Source: CAVRXT01 sp049644285 (GTDB lineage Bacteria > Acidobacteriota > Terriglobia > Acidiferrales > UBA7541). Taken from it: DNA of 64,000 nucleotides. The stretch covers positions 19,243 through 83,242 of the forward strand of contig JBARRP010000107.1 of the NCBI GenBank assembly GCA_049644285.1, given 5' to 3'. Made by a program: the position numbers and the translations under genes. Below, piece by piece: positions 53,865 through 62,556 of the stretch (position 1 is its first letter; each line of letters begins with the position of its first letter). The notes beneath the pieces are model-generated. The model was given only the letters and a program-made list of their open reading frames with translations, had not been told where the DNA came from and did not search any database.

Positions 53865-54521
53865 ATGGGAGGCATGATCCCGCTCGGGGATGCGTCGCGG
53901 CGCCCCGTACATCTTCCCGTCGTAACGGCCTTGCTCATCTTGGTGAACGGGTTCGTTTTCGTGCTGGAACTGATGGGCGGGGATGCATTCGTGGCCAGGT
54001 GGTCGGTGATTCCTGCGGACATTGTTGCCGGCCATCACTGGATCACGATTTTGACAGCGATGTTCATGCACGGAAGCTGGATGCACATCATCGGCAACAT
54101 GGTGTTCCTGTGGGCCTTTGGGCCCGAGATCGAAGACGCGATGAATCCTTTGCGGTACCTGGTGTTCTACCTGGTTGGCGGGCTGGTGGCCATGCTGGCG
54201 CAAGTGGCGGCGAGCCCCGCTTCCACGGTTCCCAACCTGGGAGCGAGCGGCGCGATTGCGGCGGTGATGGGCGCGTTCCTGGTGACCTACCCTCGCGATG
54301 AAATTCGCACGCTTCTATTTGTGCTCTTCTTTGTGCGCGTCACGTTTATCCCGGCGGCGCTTTTGATCGGGTTTTGGTTCCTCACACAACTTTTCAATGC
54401 CGGCGCGGTGGCCACCGTGCAGTCGGGCGGGGTCGCGTACCTGGCTCACGTCGGGGGATTCATCTTTGGGGCCGTCACCGCACGACTCTTTGAGGATCGC
54501 AGGCGACTCGCCGAGGAGTGA
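53865..54521 (+). CDS. Rhomboid-family intramembrane serine protease
   Basis: 218 residues, about six helices. Active-site features are 'HHWITILTAMFMHGSWMHII' (helix 2 histidines), 'NLGASGAIAAVMGAFLV' with the catalytic serine (GASG), and 'YLAHVGGFIFGA' with the catalytic histidine. It would cleave membrane-bound substrates inside the bilayer. Nearby HdeD and CPBP genes also encode membrane proteins, but co-function is not shown. The right flank is repeat copy B. Confidence 0.92.
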   Translation: MGGMIPLGDASRRPVHLPVVTALLILVNGFVFVLELMGGDAFVARWSVIPADIVAGHHWITILTAMFMHGSWMHIIGNMVFLWAFGPEIEDAMNPLRYLVFYLVGGLVAMLAQVAASPASTVPNLGASGAIAAVMGAFLVTYPRDEIRTLLFVLFFVRVTFIPAALLIGFWFLTQLFNAGAVATVQSGGVAYLAHVGGFIFGAVTARLFEDRRRLAEE

Positions 54522-54526
54522 GGCCG

Positions 54527-54619
54527 CTCCGCAAAACCATCCGGAGTGCAAAGGACGCACTCCGTTCCGCAGACGCTTCCGGAACGCAGACGACGCGCTC
54601 AGCAGGACAAGCGCGCGGG
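54527..54619. repeat. Approx. 95-nt structured repeat, copy B
   Basis: Direct copy of the element at 52888: ctccgcaaaaccatccggag, then cgttccg...ccggaacg, then gacgacgcgctcag. The two copies enclose the HdeD and rhomboid genes. The inverted segments can form two stem-loops. Confidence 0.75.
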
Positions 54620-54733
54620 ACGGGGACCGGGCTAGTGCCGTTCCAACTATTTTCCACTAAGCTTCCGAGGCGGTATGCGCCCGGTTACGATGTGTCGCCC
54701 GCGCACCATCATGGTCAAATAGTTCGAACGGTA

Positions 54734-55531
54734 CTAGTTGCTGGGCTTTGCCATCACCTCTTTTTGTAGCTCCAGGAAACTGGCGTTGTCCTCGCAGATC
54801 AATTCCATGAGGGTCCACTTTGGGCGCAACTGGAAGAATTGCTGGCCGGTCCAGGGCTTCGTGTAGGCCTTCGGGTCGTCGAAGGTCATGTCGATCTGCA
54901 AGGTGTCGTGGTCCACGCGGCGGATACGCTCGACGAGATGGAGCTGGTCGGAATGCGGATGACCGCCGCGATCGAGCCAGGTTTTGTCGTTGAAGTTGGT
55001 GGTGTCGACTACCAGCGTGTCGCCCTCCCACTTGCCAATCGAGTCTCCCATCCAGGAGGGAGGCAAATTCTCGTTATGCCCTCGCCCATCGGTATAGATT
55101 TGGCGCACGAAGTGGTCGAACTCGAAGAGCATGATCACCCGGCCGGGAATCTGAATGATCTCCATGGGAAAAGGGTGAAGATAGATGCGCGGCACCCCGG
55201 GCGGGGCACACCCGACCGCGTCGCCGGTCGTTGGATTCACGGGGTCGTTCGAATCCCCGACAGCTCTCGGGCCGTAGGAAGGCTTGTTGGCCTTGAATTT
55301 CGCCTCTGCCCAGGGCGTCATGGGAGCGATTTCTTTGCTGAAGGTATACGATGCGTACCCACGGGAGCCTGGGGGCGGGTGTTGCCTCCAAACTCCGGAA
55401 AAGTCCGGTGCGGGGGCCGCGGTCTGGGCTTTTTCGCCTCCGGACTGTTCCGCAGTCTGAGCGAGCGCAACGCACGAGAAGGCGAGCACCGCCACCATCG
55501 CAAGGATTAAAACCATTACGCGATTTCGCAT
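54734..55531 (-). CDS. Exported protein of unknown function
   Basis: 265 residues with a signal peptide ending near 'SCVALAQ'. The mature part has 'APAPDFSGVWRQHPPPGSRG', 'YLHPFPMEIIQIPGRVIMLF', 'SIGKWEGDTLVVDTTNFNDK' and 'DHDTLQIDMTFDDPKAYTKP'. I recognise this as a type common in Acidobacteriota but without an assigned function. GAGGAG lies before the ATG. A relic of the last 18 codons occurs at 52787. Confidence 0.8.
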   Translation of the reverse strand: MRNRVMVLILAMVAVLAFSCVALAQTAEQSGGEKAQTAAPAPDFSGVWRQHPPPGSRGYASYTFSKEIAPMTPWAEAKFKANKPSYGPRAVGDSNDPVNPTTGDAVGCAPPGVPRIYLHPFPMEIIQIPGRVIMLFEFDHFVRQIYTDGRGHNENLPPSWMGDSIGKWEGDTLVVDTTNFNDKTWLDRGGHPHSDQLHLVERIRRVDHDTLQIDMTFDDPKAYTKPWTGQQFFQLRPKWTLMELICEDNASFLELQKEVMAKPSN

Positions 55532-55547
55532 TGAAACTCCTCAGCGT

Positions 55548-55588
55548 GTCATTCCGAAAAGCAGATTCCGCGCTCCGCTCGGAATGAC
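55548..55588. repeat. Dispersed palindromic repeat, copy 3
   Basis: Short form: gtcattccga ... aaaagcagattccgcgctccgctcggaatgac. The outer arms GTCATTCCGA / TCGGAATGAC are perfect complements. Confidence 0.7.
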
Positions 55589-55742
55589 AACGTCAGTGAC
55601 CCTTCGGCACTCTGCGCGATGGCGCGGTTGAAACCGCGACCCACAAGGCCCAAGCATTCCTGCAGACCTCGCTTTGCCCAAACCGGCCGACCGGCTTGCA
55701 TGACGAGCGGTGCGCTCACACTAGCTCCGTCTGACAACCTAC

Positions 55743-56132
55743 TTAGTTATCCCCGCCGCTCTCGACGATCTCTTGGCCGCTGGCCAAGACCATCTTCTGA
55801 AAACGCAGGACAGGCGCGCCGTTCTTGGCGCGAAAACCGCTGATGGTGATTTCGTCGCCCGGCTTCACGGTATTCTTGGTCCAGCCGGACCGGACCAGAT
55901 GGTTCGGACTGGTGGCTTCAGCTTGCCAGTGTTCGACCTCGCCTTTGTCGTTCTTCACGTCGAAGAGAATCAGCGTATGGGGATTGATGAACTGAAAATC
56001 CGTTACGGTTCCCTTCAGCGTGATCGCTTTGGTCATGTCGTAGTTCGCCGTTCCGTGGTGTGCGAATGCGGACCCTGAAGCTGCAAGAAGAGCTGCAACC
56101 AGCACGAATAAGGTTAATGGCTTAGTTCGCAA
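55743..56132 (-). CDS. Exported DUF6152-family protein, paralogue of 23799
   Basis: 129 residues with a signal peptide followed by 'AHHGTANYDMTKAITLKGTV', then 'FQFINPHTLILFDV' and 'VKPGDEITISGFRAKNG'. The histidine pair right after the signal and the length match DUF6152 and the copy at 23799. It appears to start at TTG with GGAGGTGG upstream. Function unknown. Confidence 0.85.
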   Translation of the reverse strand: MRTKPLTLFVLVAALLAASGSAFAHHGTANYDMTKAITLKGTVTDFQFINPHTLILFDVKNDKGEVEHWQAEATSPNHLVRSGWTKNTVKPGDEITISGFRAKNGAPVLRFQKMVLASGQEIVESGGDN

Positions 56133-56424
56133 AAGCCACCTCCAGAAATGAATTCGAGCACACCCTCAGCAGATTCCCATTGTGTTCCACGGGTTTGAGC
56201 GCATCCGTACATTAAGGACGAAATTGCCCGGTCATTGGTTTCCCTAAAATGATCCATGAAAATCTTTGCAGGGGCAAGGGCTTTGGCAGGCCGGCAGGTT
56301 TCGGAGCCGCGGCGAAAACTTGATTGAAGCAGGTACAGCACTCAACGCGCTGTCCGCTTGCCTGAGATAGCTTTGCCGGAGTAGAATCCGCCTCCGCGTG
56401 TGACCCTACTTCCAGGAGGAATGT

Positions 56425-57279
56425 ATGAAACCCTTCGTCGCGTACACGTTGGTTATGGGTGTTGCGTGCGGTGCCATGGTGGCGGCGCTGACGAGCAGGC
56501 CGGTTGCCGCGGCGGATGACGATGAAGCAGTGGTTCAGAGCGACCATGCTTTCGTCGAGGCCATCGGGAAAGCCGACAAAGCCGCAGTCGGTAAGCTGCT
56601 TGATGCGAATTTCATGTGGACGGACTCGGCTGGAAAAACCCTGACGAAGACGCAGGTCCTACAGAACTTGCCCACGCCCAAGACTGGCTACAACACCGAA
56701 GGGAAAGAGTGGACCTACGGCCAAGTCGGAACCGTCCAAGTTGCCAGCGGAAAAGTACACGTGTTGCGCGTATGGGTGAAGCGTCCTGCGGGCTGGCGGG
56801 CGCTCGTCTATCAGGAGGTCACGCAGGCGGACACAGCGCAAACGCCTGGGCCTAGCACAAACGATTGCGTGAACCCCTGCAAGGAGGTGCCGTACAAGCC
56901 GAAGAACGAAGCGGAGAAGGGAGTCATCCTTTCGTGGCAGCAGTTGGAGACGGCGGTCACGGGCCATGACCCGAACGCGTGGTCACCGCACTTTGCCGAC
57001 GAGTTTGTGCTGATCGCTTCCGGCGGCACCCAACCGACCACCAAGGCAGACCGGATGGCACAACTTACCAAGCCTGGAGCCGGTCCCGCGCCGCCCGGAT
57101 TAGATTGGGCGCGCATGTTCGATTTCGGAGACACGGTGGTGATGGTGTCGCAAAGCAAGCCTTATAGCGGCAAGCCTGCGCACATCAGCCGCGTGTGGAT
57201 CAAGGGAACGGACATGTGGCAGATGGCGTTCAGCTATCAAACGACGATTCAGGCTGCCCCCGCTGCCGCACCCAAATAG
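56425..57279 (+). CDS. Exported protein with two DUF4440/SnoaL-like domains
   Basis: 284 residues with a signal peptide ending near 'RPVAAADD'. The first NTF2-like domain (about 30-135) has 'VVQSDHAFVEAIGKADKAAV', 'LLDANFMWTDSAGKTLT' and 'VHVLRVWVKRPAGWRALVYQ'. The second (about 165-275) has 'LSWQQLETAVTGHDPNAWSP', 'FADEFVLIASGG' and 'AHISRVWIKGTDMWQMAFSY'. Function unknown. AGGAGGAA precedes the ATG. Confidence 0.87.
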   Translation: MKPFVAYTLVMGVACGAMVAALTSRPVAAADDDEAVVQSDHAFVEAIGKADKAAVGKLLDANFMWTDSAGKTLTKTQVLQNLPTPKTGYNTEGKEWTYGQVGTVQVASGKVHVLRVWVKRPAGWRALVYQEVTQADTAQTPGPSTNDCVNPCKEVPYKPKNEAEKGVILSWQQLETAVTGHDPNAWSPHFADEFVLIASGGTQPTTKADRMAQLTKPGAGPAPPGLDWARMFDFGDTVVMVSQSKPYSGKPAHISRVWIKGTDMWQMAFSYQTTIQAAPAAAPK

Positions 57280-57301
57280 GGATAGAGGTTTCTGGAAGCG
57301 A

Positions 57302-58567
57302 CTACGATTCCGTTACCAGTTGCTTTGCGGCCCAGTCCGGGAGGACCGGTGGACGCAGTTCGCGCGGGCCCCCGGCATTCGAAGCCTGGGTATGGCCCGT
57401 GCCTTCCACCATTTCGCGCTTGGAGTTAACCGCCGCCTGATACAACCTGTAAGCTCCTTGCGGATCCATGATGCGGTCATCCTTGCTGTAGCCGATCAGC
57501 ATCGGGCATTCGATGCGGCTCGCTGTTCCCTCGAGCGTGTATTCAGCAAGTTTCTTCCGGGCATCTCCGAGATCCCTCGCTCCGATAATCCAGCGCACCC
57601 GTTCTTGAATGGGAGGAAAGTAGTCAAAAAGATCCTGCTGCAAATTGTAAGACCCGCTCCACATCAGCGCAGCCTTAATCCTCTTTTCCCCACTGGCGAC
57701 CCTCGGCGTTCCGTAGCCACCCATACTGATTCCTAGCATCCCGATGCGATTGGCGTCCACGTCCGGCCGAGTCTCGAGGTAGTCAATCATGAGCTTGCCG
57801 ATTCTGTCGCTGTCGGGCGGGAGGTGCAGATCTTTCAAACGAAGCGATCCTCCTTGGCCGGGGAAATCTACCGCCAAGAAGGCCATACCCCGGGCTGTGT
57901 AGGCGCTGCCGATCCCCAAAATAGTGGCCTCCGCCATCGTATCCGCGCCTTGAAAGGCAATCACTGTGGGGAAGCGTTTCCCCGCCGGGGCGTTCGGCTT
58001 TCTGAAATATCCGTCGAGGGTCTTCCCTTCATAGCTGATCTGCACACGCTCAAACGGAGGTTTTGTCAACTGCCAAGCCTTGTCGAAGGTCTCGCGCATT
58101 TTTTTGTAGGTTGGGAGCATGCGCGGCTCACTCTCCGGCTGCGGCCAACACGCTTCCCGATAGAAGTTCGAAGCCCGAAGGTAGTATTCATTCGCTGTAA
58201 CCTTCTGCGCTTCGCCCGCGAACTTCTCGGCTAACTGTTCGTTCTTCTGCGCCACTCGAGTCCATTCCGTGATCCAGGACTCGAGATCGAATGGCTTCAT
58301 GCGATGCGCCACTTCGAGTTGATCCGGGTCGCTGGTATAAATCGTGGCGGACAGCCGGATTTCCAACTGTCCTCCTCCGGGCAGTCCTTTGGCGGGATAG
58401 AGTTCTTCCTCGGCCCTTCCGCCAACCGTTCCCATCTTCCCTCTCTCCGGGCCGGCATCTTGGCCAAGAGCAGGCGGAGTCAACACTTTCGAAAACGCCG
58501 GAATCCCCGCGGAGATTAATCCCCATTTGACCCACGCTCTTCTGCTTAGATTTGACAGCGAGCTCAT
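57302..58567 (-). CDS. Exported alpha/beta hydrolase (FrsA/dihydroxypseudooxynicotine hydrolase-like)
   Basis: 421 residues. The N-terminus 'NLSRRAWVKWGLISAGIPAF' is Tat-like. A helical lead (about 60-160) precedes the hydrolase core, with the nucleophile in 'IGMLGISMGGYGTPRVASG', the acid in 'LIGYSKDDRIMDPQG' and the histidine in 'MVEGTGHTQASNA'. The helical lead plus core resembles the C-C bond hydrolase that acts on dihydroxypseudooxynicotine and related esterases. GGAGGGAAA precedes the ATG. It is the last gene of the minus-strand run starting at 63570. Confidence 0.86.
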   Translation of the reverse strand: MSSLSNLSRRAWVKWGLISAGIPAFSKVLTPPALGQDAGPERGKMGTVGGRAEEELYPAKGLPGGGQLEIRLSATIYTSDPDQLEVAHRMKPFDLESWITEWTRVAQKNEQLAEKFAGEAQKVTANEYYLRASNFYREACWPQPESEPRMLPTYKKMRETFDKAWQLTKPPFERVQISYEGKTLDGYFRKPNAPAGKRFPTVIAFQGADTMAEATILGIGSAYTARGMAFLAVDFPGQGGSLRLKDLHLPPDSDRIGKLMIDYLETRPDVDANRIGMLGISMGGYGTPRVASGEKRIKAALMWSGSYNLQQDLFDYFPPIQERVRWIIGARDLGDARKKLAEYTLEGTASRIECPMLIGYSKDDRIMDPQGAYRLYQAAVNSKREMVEGTGHTQASNAGGPRELRPPVLPDWAAKQLVTES

Positions 58568-58704
58568 GGTTTCCCTCCTTTTTCTCTGAATATATCCCTC
58601 CGCTCGGGTCCGGTTTCAGGACTCCGGTCGAGTCCACCGGACCCAGAAATCGGAGATGACAGAGAAACTACTCTTTCAGCGTCCTGCTAACGGTTACAAA
58701 AATT

Positions 58705-59814
58705 CTATTTTGGTCCTTGTGCCTCCCCTTGCAGCTTTCCCTCCGGGTGCTGCTTCCAATAGTCGATGAAGCCGATGACGTCCTGGTTGAACTGCTCCGG
58801 ATACTCCCGATACATGAAGTGGCCGGCATTGTTTTGGATGATCATGCGCACCTTTGTGTTTTTGGCGGCAATGACGTCGAACAGCGCCAATTCTCGCTGC
58901 ATCTTTGCGGTCTCGTCGTTCACGCCCCAATCGAGCACGTCGTTCTTGGCGGCATACAGCAGCACCGGCATCTGAAGAACGCCTTCGTTTTTCACGCGAT
59001 CCAACATCTTCTGCCGGTAAGCCGGGAACTCCTTGGTGCGCAGTGGCTCGCCAGCGCCGGAGTTCAGTTTTGCGCGAGCTTCTTTCGTCTTCGGCTGACT
59101 TGCCATAAACGCGTCCGCCTCCCAATACTCGTCGTCGAAAGTCGTGGGCAGCCAAGCGAGAATTGTTACTCTGCACTTCAAACCCTCGTATTGAGATTGA
59201 TCCGGACATTTCGGCAAGGTGGCGTCCAGCTTTGTGGGCCCGGAAATCGCGCTCGGGTCTTCCGGACCCGCAGCGATGATAGTCAGGGTCTTCACGACTT
59301 CCGGATGCTCGATAGCCATGAAGAGCGCGATCCCGCCACCGGCGGAATGACCCACCAAGTGAACGGGACCGAGCTTCAGACTCTGAATGAACTGGTAGAT
59401 GAATTCAGCCTCGGCGGGATAGTTGTAGTCCTTGTCGTCGGGCGGATTGGCCGTCATGCCGCTGGCGAGGCGGTCCACCGCGAAAACGTGGAAGCGCTTC
59501 GCCAAGCCGGGAATGTTCCTGGAAAAGACGTTCGCGGTGGACGATCCGGCCATCGATCCGCCATGAATCATCACCATCGGCTCGCCCTTGCCCATTTCGT
59601 AGCAACGCGTCCTCACTCCTTCGACATCCACAAACTTGGCCTTCAGGCCGCCAATCGAGGCATCTGGATTTGCGGCTGGAGATGCAGCAACTTGTCCGCC
59701 AAGGAGCGCAAACAACAGCGCAGCGGCGAGCGGCGCTGCTTTGAGCGCCAGGGTCCAGCGCGTGCGGTGGCGCACGAGCACAGACCCTTCGTCAGTGTCA
59801 TGCCTGATCGGCAT
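58705..59814 (-). CDS. Exported alpha/beta-fold hydrolase
   Basis: 369 residues with a hydrophobic export segment at 20-50. Core motifs: 'MVMIHGGSMAGSSTANVFSR' (oxyanion), nucleophile 'VHLVGHSAGGGIALFMAIEH', acid in 'LLYAAKNDVLDWGVND', histidine in 'MIIQNNAGHFMYREYPEQF'. This layout is that of meta-cleavage-product hydrolases and epoxide or ester hydrolases. GAGGAGGGG precedes the ATG at eight bases. It is 137 bases upstream of the second hydrolase and 102 bases after the substrate-binding protein gene. Confidence 0.88.
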   Translation of the reverse strand: MPIRHDTDEGSVLVRHRTRWTLALKAAPLAAALLFALLGGQVAASPAANPDASIGGLKAKFVDVEGVRTRCYEMGKGEPMVMIHGGSMAGSSTANVFSRNIPGLAKRFHVFAVDRLASGMTANPPDDKDYNYPAEAEFIYQFIQSLKLGPVHLVGHSAGGGIALFMAIEHPEVVKTLTIIAAGPEDPSAISGPTKLDATLPKCPDQSQYEGLKCRVTILAWLPTTFDDEYWEADAFMASQPKTKEARAKLNSGAGEPLRTKEFPAYRQKMLDRVKNEGVLQMPVLLYAAKNDVLDWGVNDETAKMQRELALFDVIAAKNTKVRMIIQNNAGHFMYREYPEQFNQDVIGFIDYWKQHPEGKLQGEAQGPK

Positions 59815-59915
59815 TTTTCGTCCCCTCCTCTCTTCCGGAATGCGCTACATCCGGTCTTCGCTGCTGTCGTCGCCTCACTCGGGTGACTGTCTGATAGAAA
59901 TTCTATTGGGATTCT

Positions 59916-60938
59916 TCATTGCGCCGGCTTCAGTTTCGAGAGCGCCGCGTGGTAATAGGAGAGGTCGTAGTATTTGTCGGGGGCGGGCGGCTTACCGCCC
60001 CACGAACCCTCGACTTCGGCTCGCAGCTTGAGTACGTTCTTGAAGCCCTCGAGGTCGAACTGTAAGTCCTTCGCCCATCCTCCTGGAGCATTTGTCTCGA
60101 CTTCGTACGTCTCGGCGGCCACATCGGGCGGAAGCTTCAAGTCACGCGTCATGATCTCGAGAACCTTCTGCTTGTTGGCCGGCGCCATAATCCAACGTTG
60201 AGCTTCCACGTTTGCCGCGATGTAACGCTCCAGCAGGTCGGCATGCTCCTTTGCCCACTGGCGCCGCACGAAAGCGCCTCCACCCTGGTACTGTCCGAGG
60301 AGCTGCTGCACCGAACCGAGATTCACGAACCCGCCGCGCTTCGCGAGAATCGACGTGGGCGGCCCCATCATGGACGCAGCGTACCTCTTGTCCTCACGCA
60401 TCGCCACCAGGCGCCGCTGCGTGACGCCGACCGGCTTGATCTCGCAATCAACTCCGGGCTTCAGCCCATTCAACATCAGAATCTTTTTCATCTCCAGGGC
60501 CAACGCCGTGTTGGGAGCATCCACGATGAGCGTCTTCCCTTGCAAATCCTTAACGGACTTGTAGTCGGGTTGCGCGATGAGCTCGTTCTGCGAGCCTGAT
60601 TCTCCGATCACGATGATCACGTCCGCTCCTGCCAGCTCGACCAGCGCGACGGCGTTATCGACCGCGGCGTGCGCGATATCGGCCCTTCCGGCCGCCAAGT
60701 CGGCGCGCATCGAATCCGAATTCGCCATCGATGAGGTCTGTGCTTCGATGCCGTACTTGGCGAGAAGGCCGTTCATCTGCGCGACCCGGAGCGGCATCCC
60801 ACCACCAATGACTCGGATCGTCTGAAGGCTCGAGGTCTGCCCGAGTGCGGCCAGACCAGCGGCAAGCACGATCAAAACAAACGATGGGCACACAACAGAC
60901 ACGGCTGTCATGGCCCTTCCTCGCTTGAGGCGGCGCAT
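59916..60938 (-). CDS. ABC-type periplasmic substrate-binding protein (NMT1/SsuA-like)
   Basis: 340 residues with a signal peptide ending near 'LAALGQ'. The fold is the NMT1/TauA/SsuA type: 'IRVIGGGMPLRVAQMNGLLA', 'ADIAHAAVDNAVALVELAGA', 'DLQGKTLIVDAPNTALALEM' and 'RYAASMMGPPTSILAKRGGF'. Relatives bind nitrate, taurine, aromatic sulfonates, thiamine precursors or phthalate-type acids. No permease or ATPase gene lies in this window, so it may be an orphan or use a distant transporter. TAGGAGA precedes the ATG. Confidence 0.86.
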   Translation of the reverse strand: MRRLKRGRAMTAVSVVCPSFVLIVLAAGLAALGQTSSLQTIRVIGGGMPLRVAQMNGLLAKYGIEAQTSSMANSDSMRADLAAGRADIAHAAVDNAVALVELAGADVIIVIGESGSQNELIAQPDYKSVKDLQGKTLIVDAPNTALALEMKKILMLNGLKPGVDCEIKPVGVTQRRLVAMREDKRYAASMMGPPTSILAKRGGFVNLGSVQQLLGQYQGGGAFVRRQWAKEHADLLERYIAANVEAQRWIMAPANKQKVLEIMTRDLKLPPDVAAETYEVETNAPGGWAKDLQFDLEGFKNVLKLRAEVEGSWGGKPPAPDKYYDLSYYHAALSKLKPAQ

Positions 60939-61131
60939 AATTGTCTCCTAAGGGACGTGCCGGGATGCGAGCCTAAGTCGGCCCGACCCCACTTGTCAAT
61001 GCGAGTGGACATTTCTCCTTCGCGTAGACAAGCGAGCGGGTTGTATGCGAATGCAAAATGAGAATGTCGGCCTTCCGTGCGAGTATCGCCGATTATGGCC
61101 GGGCTATGAACGCCAAAGCAGCAGGAACGGG

Positions 61132-62409
61132 TTATTCGGGAAGGGCGCCCTGCGACGGCTCAGGCAGCCAGAAACTGGAGGCGAACCCAATGGCGTAGGC
61201 CAAGAAGCCGACAATCCCGGCGGCATACGCGAGTTGTCTTGTGGCAGTGCCGCCCGGCATGAATTGCACTACGGAGGTGACGAGCAGCGCCGCCGACGTT
61301 CCCAACATGCGCCCGCCAATGTTGGCTGCAAAACTCTCGCCGGTGCCTCGCAAATAGGTCGGATAGACCAAGGGCAAGTAGTTTCCCCAAAAGCTGAATT
61401 GCGCTACCGTGAGTAACCCGAGAGCAAAAATTCCCCACGCGGACATGTCCACATCGCGGATAGCGGGCACGAACATCACTAAGGGAACCAAGAGTAAACC
61501 GGGCACCTGGAAAATGCGCAGCAAACGCCTCCGGCTCAACACGCGCACCGCCAAAAAGGCCATGAGGAAACGGCCCACTAGTGCTCCGAATTCCTGAGCT
61601 CCCTGCAAGGTGCTGACCCGCTGTTCCTGCGCCGCATGTGGCAGCACTCTCACTCCCGGAAGTCCGGGAATGATTCTGGCGAAATGCTGCAACATTCCAA
61701 AGGAAGCAGCATAGGAGCACGCCATCATCAGACAGGTCAACAGAGCCGTTTTCCGAAACACAGGACGGAACAGCTCAAGAACGCTGGGCCGCTTCAGTGT
61801 TCCTTCAGCCTTTTTCTTTTTCCATAGCGGAGATTCGGGCAGGAACGGGCGGACCAGGATCAGTGGAATGGCTGGAAGAAGTCCGGAGATAGCGGTGTAA
61901 CGCCATGCTTCGTGACCTCCATGGATGGCTGGCAGGCGAAGGCTATACGTCACGGCAAGATAGTAGGCTGCGCTGACGAGCAACCCACCCGTGGACGAGA
62001 ATCCCTGCGTATATCCGATCACAGCCTCTCTTTGCTCCCGCTCAGCAAACAGCTCGGCGAGCCAAGCGGTGGCTGCAACGAATTCGACCGAAACACCGAC
62101 GAAAGTCCCGCACCGATAGATCAGGATCTGCAGGGGGGTGCTCGCATAGGCCGTGGCGAACGTTGAAAAACCGAACAACAAGATGCTCCATAGGAGGACG
62201 CGGCGACGGCCGAGTAGATCGATCAAATATCCGCCGAGCAAACCAAAGATGCCGCCAGCAACTGCGGGGACATAAAAAAGCATGCCGACCCAATGGTTGA
62301 AAACGGCACTGCCAGGCTTGTCGATAAGCAATTCGCTCAGAGCCGGGCGGACGATCAAAGTGAGCACCAGGAGCTCGTAAGTATCGAACGCAAATCCGAT
62401 GCAGGCCAC
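61132..62409 (-). CDS. MFS transporter (start uncertain)
   Basis: 425 residues counted from a GTG inside the first helix, 'VACIGFAFDTYELLVL'. The usual signatures are 'GGYLIDLLGRRRVLL' (loop 2-3), 'RCGTFVGVSVEFVAATAW' and 'FSFWGNYLPLVYPTYLRGTG'. The normal N-terminus seems to lie upstream but in another frame: with one A fewer in the A6 run at about 62453-62459, the frame would continue back through 'GRLTPIQWLICA' to a GTG at 62476 (PDFLAKTKLGRLT). This is a different subfamily from the other two MFS genes. It ends 194 bases before the substrate-binding protein gene. Confidence 0.85.
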   Translation of the reverse strand: MACIGFAFDTYELLVLTLIVRPALSELLIDKPGSAVFNHWVGMLFYVPAVAGGIFGLLGGYLIDLLGRRRVLLWSILLFGFSTFATAYASTPLQILIYRCGTFVGVSVEFVAATAWLAELFAEREQREAVIGYTQGFSSTGGLLVSAAYYLAVTYSLRLPAIHGGHEAWRYTAISGLLPAIPLILVRPFLPESPLWKKKKAEGTLKRPSVLELFRPVFRKTALLTCLMMACSYAASFGMLQHFARIIPGLPGVRVLPHAAQEQRVSTLQGAQEFGALVGRFLMAFLAVRVLSRRRLLRIFQVPGLLLVPLVMFVPAIRDVDMSAWGIFALGLLTVAQFSFWGNYLPLVYPTYLRGTGESFAANIGGRMLGTSAALLVTSVVQFMPGGTATRQLAYAAGIVGFLAYAIGFASSFWLPEPSQGALPE

Positions 62410-62556
62410 CGCACAAATGAGCCACTGGATCGGCGTCAGCCGCCCGAGCTTAGTTTTTTGCCAGAAAATCGGGCACCTTCCGTTTTGCCCCCGTTACGAC
62501 CCCATACCGAGAAGAGCGGTTGCGGAGCCGGCGATCGGCCTGCAATTTCCACTCGG

